Below are positions 24,111 to 31,902 of a DNA stretch of 35,875 nt, piece after piece. How positions within the stretch are numbered: position 1 is the stretch's first letter; each line of letters begins with the position of its first letter. The position numbers were made by a program, and so were the translations under genes. Source of the DNA: Muribaculaceae bacterium. Lineage in GTDB: Bacteria; Bacteroidota; Bacteroidia; Bacteroidales; Muribaculaceae. Location: positions 1 to 35,875 of the forward strand of contig VSPO01000019.1 of the NCBI GenBank assembly GCA_009775375.1, in the 5' to 3' direction. The notes beneath the pieces were generated by a model. The model was not told the origin of the DNA and searched no databases. It worked only from the letters and a program-made list of their open reading frames with translations.

Positions 24111-26156
24111 ATGAAAAAGTATTTCACACTGACCGCGTGCCTTATCCTCGCGTCTGTTGCCATGATGGCGCAACAAGCCGTCAATTGGAGTTTCAAGCTT
24201 ACCGGCGACAAAACCGAGAATCCGGCCATCGTAATGACAGCCGACATTGGGACGGGCTATCATCTTTTCTCAACAGACAATCCCCCGGGCGGCTCCAACC
24301 CCATGGAGTTCTTCTTCGAGACCAAAGGCTGCACGCTCGATGGGAAACCCACAGCCGACAAGGCTTACACAAAGCAATTTGATGAAATCTTCGAAGTTGA
24401 CCAACATTTCTATACAGGAAAGGTCACTTTTACACAAAAGCTCAAGCCTACTGCCAAGGATTTCTCCGTGAATGTGGAAATCAAAGGACAGGTATGCGAT
24501 GACAAGGGGTGCATTCCCGTTTTCGCCTCTCACTTTTTTGCCGGCTCCGCCATTGTTCCTGCCTCAACCCCGGCTCCCGCCGAAAAGGAAGCAGACAAAG
24601 CAAAAAAAGAGGAAGAAAAGGCCGTGCAGGAGATTGTCGCAATGACAGATTCCCTTCAGGAAGCAGAGGCGCCTCTTACGCCAGCCGCCAATCTCAGTGG
24701 AGTGGACGCCGCCGACCACTCATGGTGGGACAACGTAGAAGCAGAGCTTCGCGTCTTTTCCGATGCCCCCGACCAGCAGAGCCGTTCGCTTTGGTATATT
24801 TTCCTGGCCGGCTTCATCGGAGGGCTCATTGCTCTCGTGACGCCCTGTGTCTGGCCAATGATTCCGATGACGGTCAGCTTCTTCCTGAAGCAGAACAAAA
24901 CGAAAAGGAAGTCAGTCATAACCGCTTCCGTATATGGGCTTTCGATTATCGTCATCTACGTAGGGCTCGGTCTTGTCGTGACAGCCCTCTTCGGGGCATC
25001 CGCTCTCAACGAGCTTGCGACGAGCGCTCTCTTCAACATCATCTTCTTCCTTCTGCTCGTGGTCTTCGCCATCTCCTTTATGGGAGGATTCGAGCTTACG
25101 CTTCCGGCATCTTGGACCAACAAGATGGACTCAAAGGTGGATGCCACTACCGGCTATCTGAGCATTTTCTTCATGGCGTTTACCCTCGTGCTCGTCTCCT
25201 TCTCCTGCACCGGACCGATTATCGGCACTCTGCTCGTGGAGGCAGCCGCCACTTCCAACTTCATTTCCCCCGCAATCGGCATGTTGGGATTTGCCCTTGC
25301 TCTCGCTCTCCCCTTCTCGATTTTCGCAATGTTCCCGACAATGCTTAAGTCCATGCCCAAGAGCGGAGGATGGATGAACACCGTGAAAGTGGTGCTTGGC
25401 TTCCTGGAGCTTGCCCTGGCCTTGAAGTTCCTCTCCGTGGCAGACCTCGCCTACGGCTGGCGCATACTCGACCGCGAGGTGTTCCTCGCCCTTTGGATCG
25501 TAATCTTCGGACTTCTCGGCGTATATCTTCTCGGCAAACTCAGGTTTCCTCACGACGACGAGGTTGAGAAGGTTTCCGTTCCGAGATTTATGCTCGCATG
25601 CATCTCGCTCGCCTTTGCAGTCTATATGATTCCCGGCCTATGGGGCGCACCCTTGAAGAGCATAAGCGCTTTCTCCCCGCCGATTTCAACCCAGGATTTC
25701 TCCCTATATGAAGGCGACGTGCATGCACAGACGGATGATTTCGAAGAGGGTATGCGTCTGGCAAAACAGCTCGGCAAACCTGTACTTGTAGATTTCTCAG
25801 GATATGGCTGCGTAAACTGCAGGAAAATGGAGGCTGCCGTATGGACTGACCAAGGCGTAAAAGCATCCATCGACAACGATTTCGTGCTCATCACGCTTAT
25901 GGTGGATGAGAAAAAGTCACTGCCGGAGCCTATAAAGGTGACGGAGAAAGACGGCACGCAACGCACGCTTCGCACGTATGGCGACAAATGGAGCTATCTT
26001 CAGCGTTCGAAATTCGGAGCCAATGCACAGCCATTCCATGTCATAATCGACAATGAAGGCAAGCCTCTCGCTCCCGCCTTCGTCTACAATGAAGACATTC
26101 CGGCCTACAAGAGATTTCTCAACCAAGGAATAGAGAACTATAAGAAGGAGAAATAA
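24111..26156 (+). CDS. dsbD: Thiol:disulfide interchange protein DsbD
   Basis: A 681-residue inner-membrane protein that carries reducing power from cytoplasmic thioredoxin to the periplasm. A signal peptide (1-20) precedes the periplasmic alpha domain with Cys129 and Cys134 (VCDDKGC). A Lys/Glu/Ala-rich linker covers 150-205. The membrane domain has Cys246 (VTPCVWP) and Cys366 (FSCTGP). A C-terminal thioredoxin fold carries Cys567/Cys570 (YGCVNCRKM). All six redox cysteines are present. The linker is longer than in the Escherichia coli protein. The gene has its own promoter and terminator; partners such as periplasmic oxidoreductases are not nearby. Confidence 0.94.
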   Translation: MKKYFTLTACLILASVAMMAQQAVNWSFKLTGDKTENPAIVMTADIGTGYHLFSTDNPPGGSNPMEFFFETKGCTLDGKPTADKAYTKQFDEIFEVDQHFYTGKVTFTQKLKPTAKDFSVNVEIKGQVCDDKGCIPVFASHFFAGSAIVPASTPAPAEKEADKAKKEEEKAVQEIVAMTDSLQEAEAPLTPAANLSGVDAADHSWWDNVEAELRVFSDAPDQQSRSLWYIFLAGFIGGLIALVTPCVWPMIPMTVSFFLKQNKTKRKSVITASVYGLSIIVIYVGLGLVVTALFGASALNELATSALFNIIFFLLLVVFAISFMGGFELTLPASWTNKMDSKVDATTGYLSIFFMAFTLVLVSFSCTGPIIGTLLVEAAATSNFISPAIGMLGFALALALPFSIFAMFPTMLKSMPKSGGWMNTVKVVLGFLELALALKFLSVADLAYGWRILDREVFLALWIVIFGLLGVYLLGKLRFPHDDEVEKVSVPRFMLACISLAFAVYMIPGLWGAPLKSISAFSPPISTQDFSLYEGDVHAQTDDFEEGMRLAKQLGKPVLVDFSGYGCVNCRKMEAAVWTDQGVKASIDNDFVLITLMVDEKKSLPEPIKVTEKDGTQRTLRTYGDKWSYLQRSKFGANAQPFHVIIDNEGKPLAPAFVYNEDIPAYKRFLNQGIENYKKEK

Positions 26157-26179
26157 TCTATCCCCTTCCAACCGGCAAC

Positions 26180-26215
26180 AACGGCCCTCCAGACAATTAT
26201 GGGGGGCCGTTTTTC
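26180..26215 (+). terminator. Intrinsic terminator of dsbD
   Basis: An 11-bp stem with one G-T pair (26180-26190 and 26201-26211), a 10-nt loop and a T-run, 24 nt after the dsbD stop codon. Confidence 0.85.
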
Positions 26216-26239
26216 GTTATATATCCATGAAGCTTTCCT

Positions 26240-26637
26240 AGAGCGCGTTCCTTAAAATTTCGGAGCCGTAGGGGCGGTGATTTTTGAGCAGATTTTGAAA
26301 GTGGAAGAGGGCGCGATGCGGGCATCGCAATCTGCCGTAAGAACCGACCTTATCCTGTCCTGAATCTTTGGAATGTTTATGAAGGCATTATTATATTTCT
26401 TTTTCAATCTGATGGACAACCCGTGAAAATATCAAAAAACATCGCTATGCATTACAAACGTATTTTTAGCATCCCTGATTATTCCTTATCATTCAAAATT
26501 ACCTCTGTCTCACATCCTTGGGCGTATTTTGCCACTTGCTTTCAGTCACATACCTCGGTATGCTCCTTTCAGCAAGTGACAAAATCCACTCCAAGGCTGC
26601 GACCCCTAAGGCTCCGAAATTTTAAGGAATGCGCTCT
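26240..26637. mobile_element. 398-bp inverted-repeat element, MITE-like, without transposase
   Basis: Terminal inverted repeats of 35 bp (26240-26274 and 26603-26637) differ at only two positions. Inside are two further structured blocks: a nested hairpin at 26288-26335 (GCAGATT/AATCTGC enclosing GCGATGC/GCATCGC) and a long imperfect hairpin at 26517-26596. There is no transposase frame and no clear target-site duplication. A single end occurs at 5789-5818, so the sequence is dispersed. It may be a non-autonomous transposable element or an intergenic structured repeat family; the first is favoured by the long matching ends. Confidence 0.6.
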
Positions 26638-27454
26638 TATAATATTTTTTAGTCTTCTTTGCTCCTCAATTGGAGCATCGGCATCTTCGCCTCGGTATAT
26701 AGCCCTTGCAGATTCCGCCGATATGCTCATAAAAAGTGAGAAATGGGACGAAGCAGAAAAGACAATCCTCACTGCCCTTCGTCTTGAACCCGGCAATTTC
26801 ACGAATGCCATGCTGCTTTCCAATCTGGGAATCGCACGCACGAATCTTGGCAAGACGGAGGAAGCAATCGAGGCTTTTAATCTTGGGCTTGACATCGCCC
26901 CCCGTTCTTCAATAATCAGAAACAACCGTGCCCGCACCTATATAATGGCAGGACGCTATGATGACGCACTTTCCGATCTCAACGAATCGCTTGAAATCGA
27001 TTCCCTCCAACTCTGGACCCGCAGGATGCGAGGGTTACTGCTCCTAAACAGGAACGACATCGACGGAGCACGAAAAGATTTCAATGCAGCCATCAGCCTC
27101 TATCCCAGAGACGCCTCGTCGCTGTCGGGGCTTGCCAGGGCTTGTGAATTGGAGGGCGATATGAAAGGGGCTCTTGAAAAATACGACCGCTCAATCGAGA
27201 TAGAAGACAATCCCGAGACCCGCTTCTCACGCATTCTTTTGAAAATCAATATGGGCGATTATAGCGCCGCCTCAGCCGACATCACGGATGCCATAAAATG
27301 CTTTCCGGAAGTGCCTGATTTTTTCATCGCCAGAGGCTATCTCCACCGCCTGAACTTCCGGAATGAGGAAGCAAAAATTGATAAAAAAATTGCCCTCGAC
27401 AAAGGAGCTGACCCACAATTCGTTGACCAATTCATCCCTGAAAACGGTAAATAA
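26423..27454 (+). CDS. TPR-repeat protein, probably secreted; start uncertain
   Basis: The open frame encodes 343 residues. Residues about 94-330 are tandem tetratricopeptide repeats (for example WDEAEKTILTALRLEPGNFT, KTEEAIEAFNLGLDIAPRSS and RYDDALSDLNESLEIDS), a protein-protein interaction scaffold. Just before them ALIIFFSLLCSSIGASASS looks like the core of a signal peptide. No start codon lies close upstream in this frame. The first ~70 residues (from ATG 26423 or 26447) come from the inverted-repeat element. A nearby ATG at 26629 is in another frame and would give MRSYNIFSLLCSS only if one T of the T6 run at 26645-26650 were lost. A frameshifted or repeat-captured start is likely. Confidence 0.72.
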   Translation: MKISKNIAMHYKRIFSIPDYSLSFKITSVSHPWAYFATCFQSHTSVCSFQQVTKSTPRLRPLRLRNFKECALIIFFSLLCSSIGASASSPRYIALADSADMLIKSEKWDEAEKTILTALRLEPGNFTNAMLLSNLGIARTNLGKTEEAIEAFNLGLDIAPRSSIIRNNRARTYIMAGRYDDALSDLNESLEIDSLQLWTRRMRGLLLLNRNDIDGARKDFNAAISLYPRDASSLSGLARACELEGDMKGALEKYDRSIEIEDNPETRFSRILLKINMGDYSAASADITDAIKCFPEVPDFFIARGYLHRLNFRNEEAKIDKKIALDKGADPQFVDQFIPENGK

Positions 27455-27493
27455 CTTCCCTCTTTTTTAATATTTTTTTTGAAATTTTATTCT

Positions 27494-27501
27494 TAACTTT
27501 G
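27494..27501 (+). promoter_or_regulatory. -7 promoter element of the HU/SPOR gene
   Basis: TAACTTTG matches TAnnTTTG and lies 37 bp before ATG 27539. No good -33 TTG is seen at the expected distance; a T-run fills that region. Confidence 0.45.
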
Positions 27502-27538
27502 CGTCCGATTTCCGCCAACGGATTTCTAACCCTTGATT

Positions 27539-28498
27539 ATGAACAATCTTTTCCGACATATCGAATATCTTTTGCTACGCCACGACTGTGTGATCGTGCC
27601 GGGTCTCGGCGCGTTTATATCCGCGTCGAGACCGGCGAAAATCGATATGCAGGAAGGGAAGATTCTACCTCCCTCCAAATCCCTGATGTTCAATCAGTCG
27701 GTAGCCACCGACGACGGTCTGCTCGCCAATTCTTTTGCACGCAAGACGGGGATGAAATTTGAGGAGGCAAGACAAGCGGTCGTACACGAAGTCAACGACA
27801 TCAAGGTCTGCCTGCGCGACAATGGAATGGTGGAATGCGGAGGGCTCGGCAAGCTGGTGACCGGAGAAGAGGGCAACATCGTCTTCCTTCCCTCCAAGAG
27901 TCCGGAAATCAAATCAGAGCACATGGGCTTTTTAAAAACAGACATGTCTCTTTTCTCTCAAAAGGATGAAGCTCCGCAAATCCCGCAGGAGAAGCCGTCT
28001 CAGCCGGACAATTGCACACAGGCTACCCAAGACACGGAAAAAAACTACTACCAGCTTCGCATAAGCAAAGCATTCATACGCGTAGCCTCAGTCATGGCAG
28101 TTGTTGCCGCTGTGGCATTGACTGTCATCCTTAATCCTATTCCCCACGACAATCGCGAGCAACGGGCTTCCGTAGTGCCAGTCGAGGTTTTAATCGCCAA
28201 GCCAAAACCGGAACATAAAATAATTAACACCGTTCCTCAGGAGCAGTCAATCGTGCAACCCGTTGAGCAGAAACAGCCCGCCCATTATCTCATCGTGGCC
28301 ACTTTCAGCTCTGAAAAAGAGGCTCATTCTTATGCTGACCGGTTTTCTACTCCTGAATTTCCTATGACTACCGTTGCTTCACGCAAAGTATGTCGCGTGG
28401 CCATAGCATCATCCGACGACCGCGACTCACTGCGTCGTCAACTCAACTCCAGCCCAGTGGCATCCCGCTATCCCGGAGCCTGGATTTGGTCGCGTTGA
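27539..28498 (+). CDS. HU-like (CCDC81-type) and SPOR-domain protein
   Basis: A 319-residue protein. The N-terminal ~120 residues form an HU-like domain of the kind found in Bacteroidota SPOR proteins (HIEYLLLRHDCVIVPGLGAF, then FNQSVATDDGLLANSFARK). A proline/glutamine-rich linker leads to one membrane helix (about 178-200, FIRVASVMAVVAAVALTVIL). The C-terminal SPOR domain (HYLIVATFSSEKEAHSYADRF to the end) would bind septal peptidoglycan stripped of stem peptides. It probably links a cytoplasmic partner to the division-site wall. The in-frame TTG at 27533 is disfavoured against ATG 27539. Confidence 0.87.
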   Translation: MNNLFRHIEYLLLRHDCVIVPGLGAFISASRPAKIDMQEGKILPPSKSLMFNQSVATDDGLLANSFARKTGMKFEEARQAVVHEVNDIKVCLRDNGMVECGGLGKLVTGEEGNIVFLPSKSPEIKSEHMGFLKTDMSLFSQKDEAPQIPQEKPSQPDNCTQATQDTEKNYYQLRISKAFIRVASVMAVVAAVALTVILNPIPHDNREQRASVVPVEVLIAKPKPEHKIINTVPQEQSIVQPVEQKQPAHYLIVATFSSEKEAHSYADRFSTPEFPMTTVASRKVCRVAIASSDDRDSLRRQLNSSPVASRYPGAWIWSR

Positions 28499-28561
28499 TA
28501 TCATTAGATCGCGTCCCCAATCAAACCATTCTACTACTTTTTTGTTTTCATTATAAGATCA

Positions 28562-28590
28562 GATGCCCACAATCTATAATTTTGGGGCAT
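28562..28590 (+). promoter_or_regulatory. Putative promoter and flanking inverted repeat upstream of frc
   Basis: TAATTTTG (28577-28584) matches the -7 consensus about 65 bp before the frc ATG. No -33 TTG is seen. The segment is flanked by a short inverted repeat (ATGCCC at 28563, GGGCAT at 28585-28590), which could be an operator over the promoter. Both calls are tentative. Confidence 0.35.
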
Positions 28591-28648
28591 CCATCATTTC
28601 CCTATTATTCCTGACTTTGCAGGATATTTCTTTAAATCTTTTTATATT

Positions 28649-29938
28649 ATGAACACAGCGCCTCTTCAAGGCATTAAGGTAGTTGATTTTACCGAAGTGC
28701 AATCCGGCCCCTCATGCACCCAGATGCTCGCATGGCTGGGAGCTGAAGTCATCAAAATCGAACGTCCAGGTGTCGGCGACGCCACCCGAAACGAACTTCA
28801 GTTTGATCCGGAAGAACCAAGTTATTATTTTCTTCAGCTTAATTCCGACAAGAAATCTCTTGCGCTCGACGCCAAAACTCCTGACGGGAAAGAGATCTTG
28901 ACCAAACTCGTCCAACAAGCCGACATATTTGTTGAGAACCTTCATCCGGGAGCTATGGACAAGCTCGGATTCTCTTGGGAAGAAGTACATAAGCTTAACC
29001 CCAAATGCATATATGCCGCAATCAAAGGTTTCCCACTCTCATCACGCTACAAGGACCTCAAGGCCTATGAGCCTATCGCCCAGGTGACGGCCGGAGCCGC
29101 AACGACCACGGGATGGTATGAAGGAGAATACAACATTCCTACCCAAAGCGGCGCGGCTCTCGGAGACTCCAACACCGGCATGCACACCCTTATCGGTATC
29201 CTCGCTGCCCTGCAGCAGCGTCAGCATACGGGCGAAGGATGCTACGTCTATCAGTCGATGCACAACGCCTGCCTGAATCTTTGTAGAATCAAGACCCGCG
29301 ACCAGCTGACCCTTGACCGGATCGGATACCTGACCCAATACCCGCAATATCCCAATCAGAAATTCCCGGATTATGTGCCCCGGTCAGGCAACACCGAAGG
29401 CAGCGGCGTGCTCGGTTGGACCTACAAATGCAAGGGCTGGGAAAACGATGCCAACGCCTATTGCTACATCATCTTCCAGCGTGGCGAGAAAGATTTCAAA
29501 CTTGCATGCAAGGCTTTCGGATTTGAGGATTGGCTGACAAATCCGGATTTCAATACGGCCGATGCACGCGACCGCCACAAAGACGAGGTCATCAAACGTG
29601 TGGAGGCATGGACCATCGACAAAGACAAGAACGACATCATCAAGTTGCTTTCTCCCTATGGAGTGCCTTGCGCTCCGGTGTTATCCACCAAAGAGATGAT
29701 GGGCCAGCAAGAACTTTATGACGGAAATACCCTCGTGAAAATAGATCAGGGGGGCAAAATAGGAGAGTTCGTGACGGTAGGCTGTCCGTTCACTCTGAGC
29801 AACTTCCAACCGACCTACGGTCCGTGTCCGTCTTTGGGCGGCGACACCGACGACATTCTCCGACAACTTGGTTATTCAGACGACGACCTCGCCAAGTTCA
29901 AAGCTAATGGCACAACGGCTCCAATGCCTAAGAGATAA
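28649..29938 (+). CDS. frc: Formyl-CoA:oxalate CoA-transferase
   Basis: A 429-residue class III CoA-transferase that moves CoA from formyl-CoA to oxalate, giving oxalyl-CoA and formate. It aligns along its length with the Oxalobacter formigenes enzyme (428 residues) as I remember it. The catalytic Asp173 lies in ALGDSNTGMH, Gln18 in TEVQSGP, and CKGWENDANAYCYI is retained. The glycine-rich loop that closes over the active site (GGGGQP in the reference) reads EGSGVL at 250-255, a notable difference. Neighbouring oxc and an AEC permease make oxalate catabolism far more likely than another CoA-transferase role. Confidence 0.88.
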   Translation: MNTAPLQGIKVVDFTEVQSGPSCTQMLAWLGAEVIKIERPGVGDATRNELQFDPEEPSYYFLQLNSDKKSLALDAKTPDGKEILTKLVQQADIFVENLHPGAMDKLGFSWEEVHKLNPKCIYAAIKGFPLSSRYKDLKAYEPIAQVTAGAATTTGWYEGEYNIPTQSGAALGDSNTGMHTLIGILAALQQRQHTGEGCYVYQSMHNACLNLCRIKTRDQLTLDRIGYLTQYPQYPNQKFPDYVPRSGNTEGSGVLGWTYKCKGWENDANAYCYIIFQRGEKDFKLACKAFGFEDWLTNPDFNTADARDRHKDEVIKRVEAWTIDKDKNDIIKLLSPYGVPCAPVLSTKEMMGQQELYDGNTLVKIDQGGKIGEFVTVGCPFTLSNFQPTYGPCPSLGGDTDDILRQLGYSDDDLAKFKANGTTAPMPKR

Positions 29939-29950
29939 AAAAAAATTTGC

Positions 29951-29996
29951 AGGGGAAGGCATGCCAGACTATAAACCCAAGGCAATGCCTTCCCCT
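29951..29996 (+). terminator. Hairpin between frc and oxc
   Basis: A 12-bp perfect stem (AGGGGAAGGCAT 29951-29962, ATGCCTTCCCCT 29985-29996) with a 22-nt loop and only a weak T/A tail. It could be a partial terminator or a processing site that sets the frc:oxc ratio. Confidence 0.6.
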
Positions 29997-30033
29997 TCTT
30001 AATTATTAAACCTTTTCTTAATTACCATACCTT

Positions 30034-31788
30034 ATGGACAACACCAAGACAAATTCCAATACCCCTGCAAAACCTTCCTTCCCTGGACAAGTGACAGGCA
30101 TGTATATTCTCGCCCAGACCTTAAAAAGACTCGGCCTCGACTGCGTTTATGGCCTTGTGGGCATTCCCGTGACGGAAGCTGCCTACGCCATGCAGAAGGT
30201 CGGGGTCAAATACGTTGGCTTCCGCTTTGAACAGCAGGCAGGAATGGCCGCCGCCACCCATGGCTACCTGACGAAGAAGCCCGGCGTGCTGCTGACAGTT
30301 TCCTCTCTCGGATTTCTCAACGGACTGACAGCTTCGGCCAACGCCAACGTCAATTGCTATCCAATGATACAGATTTCAGGCGCATCAGACCCACACATGG
30401 TGGACATGAAAATGGGAACGTATGAGGAACTCGACCAGCTTAACACTGCCCGTCCGCTCGTGAAGCTTGCTCTCCGTTGCAGCCATGCCAAAGACATCCC
30501 CTCTGCCGTGGCGCGTGCCTACCGAGCCGCCGTCAGCGGACGCCCCGGAAGCGTCTACATCGACATGACCACTCCCGCATTGAGTGAGATCATGGATGCA
30601 GAGGAAGCTGAAAAGCTCTACTACGAGCCGGTGGATGTCTATTCCACGGTCAGCCCCAACAAGGAATCCGTAGCCAAAGCCGCGCAGCTTCTACTTTCGG
30701 CAAAACGCCCGGCTATACTTCTTGGCAAAGGAGCTGCATATGCCCGGGTGGAGGACAAGATAAAAAAGCTTGTAGAAACCTATAAAATCCCATACCTTCC
30801 TATGTCGATGGCGAAGGGCATCCTTGTCGACAATGGTCCGATGAGTGCCCTGTCATGCCGCTCTGACATTATGGAAAAATCCGACGTCGTCCTCATTATT
30901 GGAGCCCGACTCAACTGGATGCTTTCCTTCGGGCGCGGCAAATGGAATCCGGAGATGAAATTTATCCAGATGGACGTGGAGCCGACGGAAATAGACGTAA
31001 ATGTCCCTATAGCAGCCCCGGTAGTGGGCGATCTTTCCGAATCCCTCGATGCCCTTTTGACGGAAATGGAGGGCAAGCAGCCGGAGGCCGACGGGGAGTG
31101 GCTCGCATCCCTGCAAGCCGAGACCAGGGAGAAGAATGCTAAATTCGCGGCACGCCTGTCGGAATCCGCCACCAAAGAGCCCATGAATCATTGGAGCGCA
31201 CTGAATGCCATCAAACCCATACTTGAGGCCAATCCCGACGTAATCCTTGTCAACGAAGGAGCCAACACTCTCGACGATACACGCGACACCATCGACATGC
31301 AGCTCCCACGCCACCGCATCGATTGCGCCACCTGGGCCATCATGGGGATGGGAATGGGGTCATGTGTCGGAGCGGCCGTTGCCACCAGCAAACAGGTCGT
31401 GGCAATAGAGGGGGATTCCGCTTTCGGATTCTCGGGAATGGATTTCGCCACGATATGCCGTTTCAAACTCCCCGTCACGGTCATTATCTTCAACAACGGC
31501 GGAATATACAACAACATCGGGGTCAACCCTTCGACCGACCCGGCCATAGAACACGACCCTGCACCAACGACACTCGACCTCGATGCCCGCTACGAGAAAA
31601 TGTGCGACGTATTCGGCGTGAAAGGTTATTATGTATCCACGCCTACAGGCCTTGCCTCGGCTCTCAAAGAAGCATTGGCTCAAAAAAAGCCGACGATTAT
31701 CAACGTGCAGCTTGCAGCCGACGCCGGCAAGGAGAGCGGGCACATAGGATATTTAAATCCAACGCCACTCATCAACTACACAGTCTGA
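30034..31788 (+). CDS. oxc: Oxalyl-CoA decarboxylase
   Basis: A 584-residue thiamine-diphosphate enzyme converting oxalyl-CoA to formyl-CoA and CO2. The cofactor-activating Glu66 is in FEQQAGMAA. The Tyr130-Glu131 pair is in MGTYEELDQLN, matching the Oxc-specific pair in Oxalobacter. The diphosphate-binding stretch is EGDSAFGFSGMD through NNGGIYNN, with Tyr492. The C-terminal lid reads DAGKESGHIGYLNP: Ser568 is kept, but the position I remember as Arg555 in Oxalobacter is His570. About 15 extra residues lie at the N-terminus. It lies 95 bp after frc. Formyl-CoA produced here regenerates the CoA donor for Frc. Confidence 0.93.
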   Translation: MDNTKTNSNTPAKPSFPGQVTGMYILAQTLKRLGLDCVYGLVGIPVTEAAYAMQKVGVKYVGFRFEQQAGMAAATHGYLTKKPGVLLTVSSLGFLNGLTASANANVNCYPMIQISGASDPHMVDMKMGTYEELDQLNTARPLVKLALRCSHAKDIPSAVARAYRAAVSGRPGSVYIDMTTPALSEIMDAEEAEKLYYEPVDVYSTVSPNKESVAKAAQLLLSAKRPAILLGKGAAYARVEDKIKKLVETYKIPYLPMSMAKGILVDNGPMSALSCRSDIMEKSDVVLIIGARLNWMLSFGRGKWNPEMKFIQMDVEPTEIDVNVPIAAPVVGDLSESLDALLTEMEGKQPEADGEWLASLQAETREKNAKFAARLSESATKEPMNHWSALNAIKPILEANPDVILVNEGANTLDDTRDTIDMQLPRHRIDCATWAIMGMGMGSCVGAAVATSKQVVAIEGDSAFGFSGMDFATICRFKLPVTVIIFNNGGIYNNIGVNPSTDPAIEHDPAPTTLDLDARYEKMCDVFGVKGYYVSTPTGLASALKEALAQKKPTIINVQLAADAGKESGHIGYLNPTPLINYTV

Positions 31789-31860
31789 TCCCCCCTCCCT
31801 CGCAGGCATCTCTAAAGCCAGCGTCCCGGGGATAAAAAACTTAAAGCAGCCCGCTCAATA

Positions 31861-31902
31861 CATCATATTTAATACCTCATACTTAATATCTTATACTTAA
31901 TT
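31861..31902 (+). repeat. Three 14-bp tandem repeats abutting the permease start codon
   Basis: Degenerate copies CATCATATTTAATA, CCTCATACTTAATA and TCTTATACTTAATT occupy 31861-31902 without gaps; the AEC ATG begins at the next base. They fill the ribosome-loading region. Confidence 0.8.

Noticed and set aside
28499..28648. Additional small gene between the HU/SPOR gene and frc
   Set aside because: The reading frame here begins inside the previous gene and continues into A/T-rich spacer; only a -7-like element and a short inverted repeat are seen.
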